Numbered from the stretch's first letter, positions 10,410 through 18,879 are shown. The stretch: DNA of 64,000 nucleotides from DATLGB01 sp963726825 (GCA_963726825.1 CAVSDT010000001.1:1116001-1180000); one strand, 5' to 3'. Notes: a model not told the origin generated them from the letters alone. Numbers and translations are program-made.

Positions 10410-10418
10410 GGTCTGCGA

Positions 10419-10424
10419 ACGCTA
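10419..10424 (-). promoter_or_regulatory. -10 hexamer TAGCGT of two-component operon
   Basis: TANNNT 9 nt before the GTG at 10409, within the 108-nt spacer shared with divergent selB. Confidence 0.45.
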
Positions 10425-10504
10425 TCGGGGCGGGGGCGGTTCGGGTTCATCCGGTCTGAGGATCTGCAGATCATCCCTGCGGACGATGCGCGGGCCCCGC
10501 CGCG

Positions 10505-10510
10505 TACGCT
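10505..10510 (+). promoter_or_regulatory. -10 hexamer TACGCT of selB
   Basis: TANNNT ending 7 nt before the GTG at 10518, predicting a leaderless selB mRNA. Confidence 0.5.
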
Positions 10511-10517
10511 TGCGCGC

Positions 10518-11981
10518 GTGGTTGCCCCCGCCCCGCTGACCCTCGGGACCGCCGGCCACATCGACCACGGCAAGACCGCGCTCGTCGCCGCGCTGACCGG
10601 CACGGACACCGATCGGCTGCCGGAGGAGCGCCGCCGCGGGATCTCGATCGCGCTCGGGTACGCCGAGCTCGAGCTGCCGTCCGGCCGCCGCCTCAGCGTC
10701 GTGGACGCGCCGGGGCACGAGCGCTTCGTCCGCACCATGGTCGCGGGGGCGACGGGGATCGACTGCTTCCTCGCCGTCGTCGCGGCCGACGACGGCGTGA
10801 TGCCGCAGACGCGCGAGCACGCGGCGGTCCTGCGCGCCCTCGCCGTCGACCGGGGTGTCGTGGCGATCACGAAGGCCGACCGCGCGGATCCGGCACGCGC
10901 GGCCCGGGAGGCGGCGGCCTGCTTCCCCGGCGCGGCGGTCGTCGCGGTCAGCGCCCACACGGGGGCCGGGCTGGACGACCTGCGCGCCGCCCTCGATGCG
11001 CTCGCCGCGGGGACCGTGTCGCGTGCGACGTCCGCGGCCCCGATGCGGCTGCACGTCGATCGGGTCTTCAGCGTCCGCGGTGCCGGGACGGTCGTGACGG
11101 GCACGTTGTGGTCGGGGACGGCCGGCCGCGGTGACGAGCTCGCCCTCCTGCCGGGCGACGGCCGCCGTGCCCGTGTGCGCGGCGTGCAGGTCCACGACGC
11201 GGCGCTCGAGCGCGCCGCCGCCGGGCAGCGCGTGGCGCTCAACCTCGCAGGCGTGGACCGCGACGAGGTGGGGCGCGGCGACGTCCTGGTACCCGCCGGC
11301 GCCGCCCTGCCCGTCGCCACCCACCGCGTCGACGTCCGCCTGGATTGCACGCCGTCCGACCGGGTGACGGTCCACCACGGGACGCGTGAGACCGTGGCCC
11401 GCGCCGTCGCGCTCGGTGGTGGGGAGTGGCAGCTGCGACTGCAGGCGCCGATCGTCGCGGCGGTCGGCGACCGCGTCGTCGTCCGGGCGATCGCCCCGCC
11501 CGACACCCTCGGTGGCGGCGTCGTGCTCGATCCTGCGCCGCCCCGGCGCGCCGCGGGGGCGGGGCGGGTCGCGGCGGCTGCGCCCGAGCCCGAGCCCGAG
11601 CCGTCGGTCCCGGCCGAGGCCGCCGCCGGAGCCGACGCTGCCGCCGACGCCGTCCTCGCCGTCCTGCGCGCCGGCGGCCTGGAGCCGCCGCGCGACGAGG
11701 ACGTCGCCGACGACGCCGCGCTGGCCCGCCTGCGCGACCGCGGCGACGCGCTGCGGCTCGGCCCGGCCATGCACCTCGCCGCCGACGTCTACGCCGGCGC
11801 CCGCGACCGGGTCGTGCGCCTGCTCGAGGCGGAGGGGACGGTCACCCTCGCGCGCGTGCGCGACGACCTCGGCTCGTCACGCCGCGTGGTGCAGGCGCTG
11901 CTGGAGCGCCTGGACGCCGACCGCGTGACCCTGCGCCGCGGCGACGAGCGCGTGCTGCGCCGCCGTCGGCCGGGACGCTAG
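10518..11981 (+). CDS. selB: Selenocysteine-specific elongation factor SelB (compact)
   Basis: This GTPase delivers Sec-tRNA(Sec) to ribosomes stalled at UGA by binding the mRNA SECIS hairpin. The 487-residue protein has G1 GHIDHGKT (13-20), G3 DAPGHERF (63-70) and G4 TKAD (118-121), then EF-Tu-like domains II and III. A Glu/Pro/Ala-rich linker (about 350-380) leads to a reduced C-terminus with room for about two winged-helix domains, against four in the 614-residue E. coli protein; the last domain, which reads SECIS, should be retained. Ending RRRRPGR is strongly basic. The stop overlaps the convergent ferritin stop. Confidence 0.95.
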   Translation: MVAPAPLTLGTAGHIDHGKTALVAALTGTDTDRLPEERRRGISIALGYAELELPSGRRLSVVDAPGHERFVRTMVAGATGIDCFLAVVAADDGVMPQTREHAAVLRALAVDRGVVAITKADRADPARAAREAAACFPGAAVVAVSAHTGAGLDDLRAALDALAAGTVSRATSAAPMRLHVDRVFSVRGAGTVVTGTLWSGTAGRGDELALLPGDGRRARVRGVQVHDAALERAAAGQRVALNLAGVDRDEVGRGDVLVPAGAALPVATHRVDVRLDCTPSDRVTVHHGTRETVARAVALGGGEWQLRLQAPIVAAVGDRVVVRAIAPPDTLGGGVVLDPAPPRRAAGAGRVAAAAPEPEPEPSVPAEAAAGADAAADAVLAVLRAGGLEPPRDEDVADDAALARLRDRGDALRLGPAMHLAADVYAGARDRVVRLLEAEGTVTLARVRDDLGSSRRVVQALLERLDADRVTLRRGDERVLRRRRPGR

Positions 11982-12508
11982 GCGCCCTCTCCCGCCGCCG
12001 TCGGCGCGGTCGGGTCGGCCCCCTCGCCGGTCTGCTCGCGCACGATGTAGTCCTCGATGTCCTCCACGTGGCGGGAGCGCTGGGCCACCTTGAGCAGGTC
12101 GGTCATCGTCGCGACCTCCTCGACCTGCTCCTTGATGAACCACTGCATGAACTGCTCGCCGAGGACGTCGCCGTGCTCGCGGGCGACGCCGACGAGCGCG
12201 ACGATCTGGTCCGTGACCCGCTGCTCCTGCTCCAGTGCGAGCGCGACGGGGGCGATCACGTCGCTGAAGCCGACGACGGGCGCCGCGACCCCGGGGATCG
12301 TCACCTCCGCGTCGACGTCGAGCAGGTAGCGCACCATCATCATCGCGTGGTCGCGCTCCTCGATCGCCTGGCGGTAGAAGAAGTTCGCGAGCTGGGGGAG
12401 CGTCTCGTCGTCGTAGTAGACCGCGCAGGCGACGTACTGCTGGTGCGCGGCGAACTCGTTGGCGATCTGCTCGTTGAGCTTCGCGACGAACGCGGAGGAG
12501 GCGGGCAT
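11978..12508 (-). CDS. Ferritin-like iron-storage protein
   Basis: This 176-residue protein has the four-helix ferritin fold with ferroxidase-type ligands in NEQIANEFAAHQQY, AIEERDHAMMM (ExxH) and FIKEQVEEVA, matching non-haem bacterial ferritins. It would oxidise and store iron in the cytoplasm. An Ala/Gly/Glu-rich C-terminal tail of about 20 residues is unusual but unstructured. The ATG at 12508 is preferred over a GTG at 12526 because a TAGCTT -10 hexamer lies 7 nt upstream of the ATG and overlaps the longer version. It is convergent with selB with overlapping stops. Confidence 0.9.
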   Translation of the reverse strand: MPASSAFVAKLNEQIANEFAAHQQYVACAVYYDDETLPQLANFFYRQAIEERDHAMMMVRYLLDVDAEVTIPGVAAPVVGFSDVIAPVALALEQEQRVTDQIVALVGVAREHGDVLGEQFMQWFIKEQVEEVATMTDLLKVAQRSRHVEDIEDYIVREQTGEGADPTAPTAAGEGA

Positions 12509-12515
12509 GGCCCCC

Positions 12516-12521
12516 AAGCTA
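12516..12521 (-). promoter_or_regulatory. -10 hexamer TAGCTT of ferritin
   Basis: TANNNT ending 7 nt before the ATG at 12508; it fixes the ferritin start and implies a leaderless mRNA. Confidence 0.5.
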
Positions 12522-12554
12522 CCCACCCGGGACGCACCGGGGCTTAGGGTCCCC

Positions 12555-12560
12555 TACCAT
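12555..12560 (+). promoter_or_regulatory. -10 hexamer TACCAT of small Cys-rich gene
   Basis: TANNNT ending 8 nt before the GTG at 12569. A GGAGG lies only 2 nt before the GTG, too close to act as a normal ribosome-binding site, which favours a leaderless reading. Confidence 0.45.
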
Positions 12561-12568
12561 CGGAGGCC

Positions 12569-12757
12569 GTGGCCAAGGTGCTCTCCGGACCCATCAAGAC
12601 GAAGGCCAAGTGCTGCAAGGACAAGCCCCGCTGCAAGCGGTGCCCCGTCGTCTGCAAGCGCCTCTCGCTGGCGGGCAAGGCCGAGCGCATCGACAAGCGC
12701 CACTACGTCCTGATCGACGTCACCAAGCGGGATCTGAAGCTCGCACGCGCGCGCTGA
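12569..12757 (+). CDS. Small Cys/Lys-rich protein, function unknown
   Basis: A 62-residue, strongly basic protein with five cysteines clustered in residues 15-29 (CC, then CxxC, then C), suggestive of a small zinc-binding or metal-binding knuckle. The rest is Lys/Arg-rich, so nucleic-acid or ribosome association is possible; this is inference only. It has its own -10 hexamer and very high third-position GC with no rare codons, so it looks like a real, expressed gene rather than a chance ORF. It sits between ferritin (divergent) and the first polysaccharide gene. Confidence 0.7.
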   Translation: MAKVLSGPIKTKAKCCKDKPRCKRCPVVCKRLSLAGKAERIDKRHYVLIDVTKRDLKLARAR

Positions 12758-12772
12758 CGCCCCTGCTCTCGG

Positions 12773-12778
12773 TAGGCT
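12773..12778 (+). promoter_or_regulatory. -10 hexamer TAGGCT heading the polysaccharide operon
   Basis: TANNNT ending 7 nt before the ATG at 12786. Confidence 0.5.
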
Positions 12779-12785
12779 TCTCCGG

Positions 12786-13736
12786 ATGCCTACCTCCCTG
12801 GTGACGGGTGGTGCGGGGTTCCTGGGGTCGCATCTCTGTGATGAGTTGCTGCGTCGTGGGCACCGTGTCGTCTGCGTCGACAACCTCGAGACGGGCTCGT
12901 TGGCGAACATCGAGCACATCCGGGTGCCGGAGTTCGAGCTTCTGCCGGTCGACATCATCGAGCCGTACTTCGTGGATGAGGCGATCGACTTCGTCTATCA
13001 CCTGGCGTCGCCGGCGTCGCCGATCGATTACCTGCGGTTGCCGTTGCACACGTTGAAGGTGGGCTCCTACGGGACCCATCACACGTTGGGGCTGGCCAAG
13101 AAGCATCGGGCGCGCTTCTTGATCGCGTCCACCAGCGAGGTGTACGGGGATCCGAAGGTGCATCCGCAGCCGGAGTCCTACTGGGGGCATGTGAACCCGA
13201 TCGGGCCGCGCGGCGTCTATGACGAGGCCAAGCGCTACGCGGAGGCGTTGACGATGGCCTATCACCGTCAGCAGGGTGTGGATACCGCGATCGTGCGGAT
13301 CTTCAACACCTACGGGCCGCGGATGCGTCCGCAGGACGGGCGGGCGATCCCGACGTTCATGCGTCAGGCGTTGCAGGACCGGCCGATCACGGTGTTCGGT
13401 GACGGCTCGCAGACGCGGTCGTTCACCTACGTCGCGGATCTGATCGAGGGCATCATCCGGCTGCAGGAGTCGGGGCTGCATGATCCGGTCAACGTCGGCA
13501 ATCCGAACGAGTTCACGCTGCTGGAGCTGGCCAACACGGTCATCGACGTGACCGGCAGCCGGTCTGAGATCGTCTATGAGGCGCTGCCGACCGACGATCC
13601 GCAGATCCGCCAGCCCGACATCACCCGCGCCCGCGAGCTGCTCGGCTGGGAACCGACCGTCGAGCTGCGCGACGGCCTCGCCCGCACGCTGGAGGAGGCC
13701 GGCACGGACAAGCTGGTCGGCGTCGGGGGCTCATGA
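12786..13736 (+). CDS. NAD-dependent SDR, UDP-glucuronate decarboxylase-like
   Basis: This 316-residue short-chain dehydrogenase has the nucleotide-binding GGAGFLGSHL at 8-17, the catalytic Thr/Ser region ASTSEVYGDP and YDEAK active-site pair, and family signatures GPRGVYDEAKRYAE and IVRIFNTYGPRM that match UDP-glucuronate decarboxylases (UDP-xylose synthases). It would supply UDP-pentose for the surface polysaccharide. Base use is odd: from the start to about 13555 many codons end in T or G (CGT, GGT, CAT, GAT, TTG), unlike every neighbour; the last about 170 nt switch back to C/G-ending codons. This suggests a recombinant or recently acquired segment. Confidence 0.88.
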   Translation: MPTSLVTGGAGFLGSHLCDELLRRGHRVVCVDNLETGSLANIEHIRVPEFELLPVDIIEPYFVDEAIDFVYHLASPASPIDYLRLPLHTLKVGSYGTHHTLGLAKKHRARFLIASTSEVYGDPKVHPQPESYWGHVNPIGPRGVYDEAKRYAEALTMAYHRQQGVDTAIVRIFNTYGPRMRPQDGRAIPTFMRQALQDRPITVFGDGSQTRSFTYVADLIEGIIRLQESGLHDPVNVGNPNEFTLLELANTVIDVTGSRSEIVYEALPTDDPQIRQPDITRARELLGWEPTVELRDGLARTLEEAGTDKLVGVGGS

Positions 13737-13793
13737 CCGTCTCGCGGTTCCTGCGCGACTTTGCGCCCGTCGGCGCGTTGCCACTGATGAGCC

Positions 13794-15326
13794 GTGCCTG
13801 AGGGCAGAACCCAAAGCCCACCCCGGAGCGTTCCCCCGCTCCCGTCGTCGCCGCAGTCCCTGAGGCCCCAGGCCCAGGACGTCCGTCGACGCCGTCCGCC
13901 GGCCCTGTCGTTCCTGCTGCGGATGGAGACCCTGCGGCGCTTCTTCCGCGTCTCGACGCTGATGATCGCCGACTTCATCGGCATCTTCACGGCGATCTAC
14001 CTCGCGCTCCTGATCAAGGAGGGCGTCAAGAACGGCAACTGGGCGTTCGAGACCTCGCTGCAGACGACCCAGCGCTACGTCTGGTTCGCCTTCCTGCTGA
14101 TGGTGCTGCTGTTCGCCAAGGACAACCTCTACGCCAGCCGGGCCGCCCGGCCGGGCCTGCCGAAGATCGTCTCGGCGATGTTCCAGGTCGGGCTCGTCGC
14201 GCTCGTCTACGCCCTGATCGCCACCGACCGCTCGCAGTACTCGAGCTACTACATCTTCTACGGCACGTTCGCCTTCTCCGTGGTGATCGTGTCCACGATC
14301 CGCTGGGGCTACGAGTGGGTCAGCGGGCGCCTGCTGCGCGCCGCCGGCTACCGGCGCCGCGCCGTGCTGGTCGGCACGGGCGGGCACATCGACAGCGTCG
14401 CGCATGCGCTGCACGACGCGGTCGACGTCCCGATCGAGATGCTCGGGTTCATCTCGTTGACGCCCAGGCCCGACAACGGCCTGCGCTCCCTGGGGCAGAT
14501 CGGCGACCTGCCGCGCGTGCTCGACGAGCACGGCGTGCAGGAGGTCATCATCGCCGACCCGGACTTCCCGCAGGAGATCGCGGTCGAGCTCGTCGACCAG
14601 TGCCACCGCCGCGGGGTGCACGTGCGCATCGCGCCGACGACGATGGAGATCCTCGTGCAGCGGGCGGAGTTCGTCCCCGGCGCGAGCGTCCCGCTGTTCG
14701 AGCTGCGCCCGCCGGTGTTCGAGGGCTTCGACTACCTGCTCAAGCGCGCGTTCGACATCGTCGGGTCCACCGCCCTGATCGTCGTCATGTCGCCGCTGCT
14801 GCTCGCGCTCGCGACGGCCGTGCGGATCTCCTCGCGCGGGCCGATCTTCTACCGCTCGGTGCGGCCGGGCCTCGGCGGCGAGTCCTTCCGGTGCCTGAAG
14901 TTCCGCACCATGCGCGACGACGCCGACCAGCTGCAGGCCGACCTCGAGTCCCTCAACGAGGCGTCGGGACCGCTGTTCAAGATCAAGGCGGACCCGCGGA
15001 TGACCCGCGTGGGGACCTTCCTGCGCCGCTACTCCCTCGACGAGCTGCCGCAGCTGTTCAACGTGCTCGGCGGGACGATGTCGCTCGTGGGGCCGCGCCC
15101 GCTGCCCGAGCGCGACTTCGAGCAGCTCGAGGACTGGCACAAGAAGCGCTACCTCGTCCTGCCCGGCATCACGGGGCTGTGGCAGGTGTCCGGCCGCTCG
15201 GATCTCGACTTCGACGACCTCGTCCGGCTCGACTTCCTCTACCTCGAGCGCTGGTCGGTCGGGCTGGACCTCTCGATCCTGCTCAAGACCGTGCCGGCCG
15301 TGCTGCGCAAGCGCGGCGCCTACTAG
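13794..15326 (+). CDS. Polyprenyl-phosphate sugar-1-phosphate transferase (WbaP/WcaJ type)
   Basis: This 510-residue integral membrane enzyme should start repeat-unit assembly by moving a sugar-1-phosphate onto undecaprenyl phosphate. A Pro-rich cytoplasmic tail (1-40) precedes four or five membrane helices (about 50-180), a Rossmann-like central region with VLVGTGGHIDS, and the C-terminal catalytic domain: membrane helix near 315-335, then FRCLKFRTMRDDAD, RRYSLDELPQLFNVL and SLVGPRPLP, all hallmarks of the family. It begins with GTG at 13794, 57 nt after the SDR gene; ATG 13923 is a shorter alternative. It is probably co-transcribed with its neighbours. Confidence 0.93.
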   Translation: MPEGRTQSPPRSVPPLPSSPQSLRPQAQDVRRRRPPALSFLLRMETLRRFFRVSTLMIADFIGIFTAIYLALLIKEGVKNGNWAFETSLQTTQRYVWFAFLLMVLLFAKDNLYASRAARPGLPKIVSAMFQVGLVALVYALIATDRSQYSSYYIFYGTFAFSVVIVSTIRWGYEWVSGRLLRAAGYRRRAVLVGTGGHIDSVAHALHDAVDVPIEMLGFISLTPRPDNGLRSLGQIGDLPRVLDEHGVQEVIIADPDFPQEIAVELVDQCHRRGVHVRIAPTTMEILVQRAEFVPGASVPLFELRPPVFEGFDYLLKRAFDIVGSTALIVVMSPLLLALATAVRISSRGPIFYRSVRPGLGGESFRCLKFRTMRDDADQLQADLESLNEASGPLFKIKADPRMTRVGTFLRRYSLDELPQLFNVLGGTMSLVGPRPLPERDFEQLEDWHKKRYLVLPGITGLWQVSGRSDLDFDDLVRLDFLYLERWSVGLDLSILLKTVPAVLRKRGAY

Positions 15327-15341
15327 CGGCGCCCCCGCGCC

Positions 15342-16262
15342 GTGCTCTCGGTCGTCGTCACCGCGCACGCCCGGCCCGGGCGGCTGCGGACGCTGCTCGC
15401 GGCGCTCGCCGGGCAGGAGGGGGCACCCGTGGAGGTGGTCGTCGTCGCCGACGGCGGGACACCGGAGGTGCTGGCGGTCCTCGACGGGGTGGTGGGCGCG
15501 CGCGTGCTGCGCCTGGACCCCGGCCGCGGCCCGGCGGCGGCGCGCAACGCAGGGTGGCGGGCGGCGACGGGGCGGTTCGTGGCGTTCACCGACGACGACT
15601 GCGTCCCGGTGCCCGGCTGGGCCGCGGCGCTGCAGGCGGCGGCGGGTCCGGAGGACCGGATCGTCCAGGGCCGGGTCGAGCCGCTGCCGGACGAGCGCGA
15701 GCGGATCGGGCCGTTCGCCCGCACCCTGTGGGTGCGCGGCGCCGGGCCGTTCTTCCAGACCGCCAACGTGCTCTACCCCCGCGCGCTGCTCGAGCATCTC
15801 GGCGGGTTCGACGAGGCGTTCGAAGCCCCGGCGGGGGAGGACACGGACCTGGGCTGGCGGGCGCTCGAGCTCGGGGCGACGGCGGTCTTCGCGCCCGACG
15901 CGCTCGTCCATCACGCGGTCCACGAGCCGGGATGGCGCGGCCTGGTCGCCGACGCGCCGCGCTGGGGCAGCGCCGTCCGGCTGGTCAAGCGCCACCCCGG
16001 GCTGCGGGCGCACTTCGCCCACCGCTGGTTCTGGAAGCCGGCGCACGAGCGGCTGCTGCTCGCGCTCGCGGGAGCGGCGCTGGCGCGGCCGACGCGCGGC
16101 GCGTCCCTCGCCGTCGTGCTCCCCTACGCGCTCGTGCACCGCGGCGAGCACCCGTCCCGGGCGTCACTCGCGCGCGCCCTCCCGGCGCACCTGGCCGTCG
16201 ACGCCGCGGAGGTCGCGGCGCTCGCCCGCGGCTCCTGGCGGGCGCGGACGCTGCTGCTCTAG
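15342..16262 (+). CDS. GT2-family glycosyltransferase
   Basis: This 306-residue GT-A glycosyltransferase starts LSVVVTAHARPGRLRTLL. The nucleotide-binding and metal motifs are present: VVVVADGG, ARNAGWRAATGRFVAFTDDDC (DxD equivalent), and a GEDTDLGWRALELGA acceptor/catalytic motif. The C-terminus carries a hydrophobic stretch that may touch the membrane. The donor and acceptor are unknown. It starts with GTG at 15342, 15 nt after the sugar-phosphate transferase, so it probably acts early on the same lipid-linked unit. Its end abuts the decayed transposase. Confidence 0.9.
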   Translation: MLSVVVTAHARPGRLRTLLAALAGQEGAPVEVVVVADGGTPEVLAVLDGVVGARVLRLDPGRGPAAARNAGWRAATGRFVAFTDDDCVPVPGWAAALQAAAGPEDRIVQGRVEPLPDERERIGPFARTLWVRGAGPFFQTANVLYPRALLEHLGGFDEAFEAPAGEDTDLGWRALELGATAVFAPDALVHHAVHEPGWRGLVADAPRWGSAVRLVKRHPGLRAHFAHRWFWKPAHERLLLALAGAALARPTRGASLAVVLPYALVHRGEHPSRASLARALPAHLAVDAAEVAALARGSWRARTLLL

Positions 16263-16269
16263 CGTTGCT

Positions 16270-16749
16270 TCGATGCCGGTGACCAGCTTGCCGGCGCCGC
16301 AGTGAATGCGACCGAGCTTCTTGACGTCGATGTGCAGCAGCTCTCCCGGCCGCGCTCGCTCATAGCGCAGAGCGGGCTCTAGTCCGAGCCGGCCGAGCGC
16401 GCACATCCCGGTCGCTGGTCAAGACCGCTGAGACCGTCGAGCACGGCATGATCGAGCAGCTCCGCGATCTCGGGCCCGGTGAATCCGCACGCGCCGCAAC
16501 GCCTCGATCGCTGTGACTCGCTCATTGGTCGTCGCTGGTCGGCTGCACGATCGCGGCGCCGACGACCGATCCAACAGCCCAGCGATCACCCTCAGCCCGG
16601 TAGCGCGCCAACCACTTGCTGACCGTCGCTCGATCGAGCATTCGCCAGCCTCAGCCGCCACGGGCTCTACCGGCACGCGGCCTGGACTGCGATCGACGAA
16701 CAACATCCGCACTCTTCGGGCAGGTCCTCGCGTTAGCGTGCAACTTCAT
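16270..16749 (-). pseudogene. Decayed IS481-family transposase remnant
   Basis: Read from 16749 down, the three frames together give successive IS481 transposase pieces: MKLHANARTCPKS, MLFVDR, KWLARYRAEG, AGLLDRSSAP, NERVTAIEALRR, FTGPEIAELLDHA and finally RYERARPGELLHIDVKKLGRI. Each piece requires a frame change, so at least four indels have accumulated, and the catalytic DDE core beyond this motif is missing. The element is truncated next to the glycosyltransferase stop. Base composition is lower in GC than both flanks. No terminal inverted repeats or target duplications were recognised. Confidence 0.8.
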
Positions 16750-16810
16750 CCGGTGTCTCCTTGAGGGCTGGCGGCCTGGGGGTCCGTCACGTCGTGGTGG
16801 GTGGGCACGC
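16750..16810. other. Non-coding spacer beside the transposase remnant
   Basis: About 60 nt between the remnant's start and the ribokinase stop. I see no gene, promoter or terminator in it. Confidence 0.4.
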
Positions 16811-17755
16811 TCAACGTGCCCCACCGCGGGTGACGGCGTCCGCCGCGACGGCGATCGCGGCCTCGCAGGCGGCTCGGAGCGGCGCTCCGTCGGCGAGGGC
16901 GGCGGCCAGCGCGCCGTTGAAGGCGTCGCCCGCGCCTGTGGTGTCGACGACCTCGACGGCCGGGGCGGGGAGGCGCTCAGGCTCCGCGCCGGGTGCGAGC
17001 AGCAGGACCCCGTCGCCCCCGAGCGTGATGACGACCGCGGCGCCGGTGCGCTCGCCGAGGATGCGCGCGGCCTGCTCCGGGTCGTCGCTGCCGGCGAGCA
17101 CGACGGCCTCGGAGCGGTTCGGCGTGAGGATCGGTCCGAGCGCCAGCACGGCGGCGGGGACCTCCCGGGCGGGGGCGGGGTTCAGGACGGCGGTCCAGCC
17201 GGCGTCGGCGGCGGCCCGGGCCCCGGCGAGGACGGCGGCGTCGGGGACCTCGTGGCCGAGCAGGACGACCCCGCGCCCGGCACGGTCGGGGGCGCCCGGC
17301 GCGTCGTGTCCGGGCAGGCCGGCGGCGCCGACCCCGGACCCTGCCTCGCCGTCCCCGCCGCTGTCCGCCGCCGCGCCGATCGCACCGCCGGCCGCGCTCC
17401 CGTCCACCGATCCGTTCGCGCCGGACGCCACAGCGATCTGGTTCTCCCCGTCGGCGTCGACCGCGATCAGGGCGACGCCCGTGGTCTCGCCGTCGAGGAC
17501 GTCCACGCAGGACACGTCGACGCCGGCGGTGCGCAGCTCCTGGAGCGCCTCGCGGCCGAGGTCGTCGGCCCCGACCGCGCCCACCAGCCGGACGTCCGCG
17601 CCGGCCCGTGCGGCGGCGACGGCCTGGTTGGCGCCCTTCCCGCCGCCGTGGCGGGCGAAGGTCCCGCCCGTCACCGTCTCGCCGGGTGCGGGGAGCGTCG
17701 CGACCGCGACCACGAGGTCCACGTTGACCGATCCGACGACGATGACGGCGCCCAT
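16811..17755 (-). CDS. rbsK: Ribokinase (PfkB family)
   Basis: This 314-residue sugar kinase would phosphorylate ribose (or a related pentose) imported by the divergent ABC system. N-terminal GSVNVDLVVAVATLPAPGE and GGGKGANQAVAAARAG are substrate-binding signatures; C-terminal VDTTGAGDAFNGALA contains the catalytic Asp and anion hole. A Gly/Ala/Asp-rich low-complexity insert of about 45 residues (around 125-170) interrupts the middle of the fold and is absent from typical ribokinases of similar length. The ATG at 17755 has a TACGGT -10 hexamer 7 nt upstream. The larger open frame upstream is not used. Confidence 0.92.
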   Translation of the reverse strand: MGAVIVVGSVNVDLVVAVATLPAPGETVTGGTFARHGGGKGANQAVAAARAGADVRLVGAVGADDLGREALQELRTAGVDVSCVDVLDGETTGVALIAVDADGENQIAVASGANGSVDGSAAGGAIGAAADSGGDGEAGSGVGAAGLPGHDAPGAPDRAGRGVVLLGHEVPDAAVLAGARAAADAGWTAVLNPAPAREVPAAVLALGPILTPNRSEAVVLAGSDDPEQAARILGERTGAAVVITLGGDGVLLLAPGAEPERLPAPAVEVVDTTGAGDAFNGALAAALADGAPLRAACEAAIAVAADAVTRGGAR

Positions 17756-17762
17756 GGACGGG

Positions 17763-17768
17763 ACCGTA
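17763..17768 (-). promoter_or_regulatory. -10 hexamer TACGGT of ribokinase
   Basis: TANNNT 7 nt before the ATG at 17755, inside the 102-nt divergent spacer with the ABC importer. Confidence 0.5.
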
Positions 17769-17842
17769 GCCGCGGGCGGGCTTGATGCTTGTGACAGCGG
17801 GTACGAGCCCCGTGGGAGGGCCTCCGGGCCCCGCCGCATCCC

Positions 17843-17852
17843 GAGGAGAGGA
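17843..17852 (+). promoter_or_regulatory. Strong Shine-Dalgarno of ABC permease
   Basis: GAGGAGAGGA lies 5 nt before the GTG at 17858. It is one of very few clear ribosome-binding sites in the window and contrasts with the mostly leaderless operon heads. Confidence 0.6.
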
Positions 17853-17857
17853 GCCCC

Positions 17858-18879
17858 GTGAGCAGCGCAACGTCCGTCATCGACCGCAGCGCCGGGTCGC
17901 CCGAACGCGTGCTCAGCCTCGCGCTGAAGGTCATCCGGGTCGGCCCCGCGCTGATCCTCCTCCTGCTGCTCGTGATCATGAGCATCGCGTCGCCGTTCTT
18001 CCTCACCGGCGACAACATCTCGAACGTCCTCGTGCAGGTGGCGCCGCTGGCCTGCCTGGCGATCGGGCAGCTGTTCGTGATCCTCATCGGCGGGATCGAC
18101 CTGTCGGTGGGGTCCTTGCTGGCGCTGTGCACCGTCACGGGCTCGCTCGCCTACGGATGGGGCGGGATCGCGACGCCGCTCGTGATCCCGATGATGCTCG
18201 CGACGGGCATGGCGGTCGGTCTGCTCAACGGCGTGATGCTCGTCAAGGGCCGGATGCCGCACGCGTTCATCCCCACGCTCGCGACGCTCAACGCCGCGCG
18301 CGGCCTGGCCTTGATGCTCTCCGACGGCGCGCCGCGACCCGGCATGCCGCAGGTCGTGCAGACGGCCGGCGGCGGTGAGCTCGGCCCGATCCCCGTACCC
18401 GTGCTGATCGTCGTCGTCTTCGGGCTGCTGGCCTGGATGCTCGCCGCCAAGCTGCAGTGGGGTCGCTGGATCTACCTCGTCGGCGCCGACAAGGAGGCCG
18501 CGCGGCGTCTCGGCATCCCCGTCGAGCGGGTGATCATCTCGGTCTTCGTCCTCTCGGGCCTCGCCGCCGGGCTGGCGGGCCTCATCATCGCCGGTCGCAC
18601 GAACGCGGGCTACCCGTCCGCGGGCGACCTCGACGAGCTGCGCGCGATCTCGGCGGTGATCATCGGCGGCGCCTCGTTCTGGGGCGGGCGCGGCACCGTC
18701 GGCGGCGCGATCGTCGGCGTCCTCATCCTCGGCGTGATCCAGAACGGGCTCAACCTGCTCAACGTCTCCGTCTACGTGCAGCTGATCGCGATCGGCGTGA
18801 TCGTCGTCCTCGCGGTCGAGCTCGACGTCGTCCGGCGACGGCTGGAGGAGCGCTTCCGCTCGCTGCAGGGGAGCGAGGC

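Noticed and set aside
10439..10449. GGTTCGGGTTC, resembling a tRNA T-arm next to selB, considered as a tRNA-Sec gene
   Set aside because: No acceptor stem, anticodon loop or long variable arm can be built around it in the 108-nt spacer.
13734..13802. 22-codon ORF overlapping the SDR stop as ATGA
   Set aside because: It has no distinctive composition or promoter and is probably chance, although translation re-initiation there cannot be excluded.
17782..17806. TTGATG and TACGAG as -35/-10 of the ABC importer
   Set aside because: The spacing (13 nt) is too short and the -10 lacks the final T; no promoter for this operon can be assigned with confidence.
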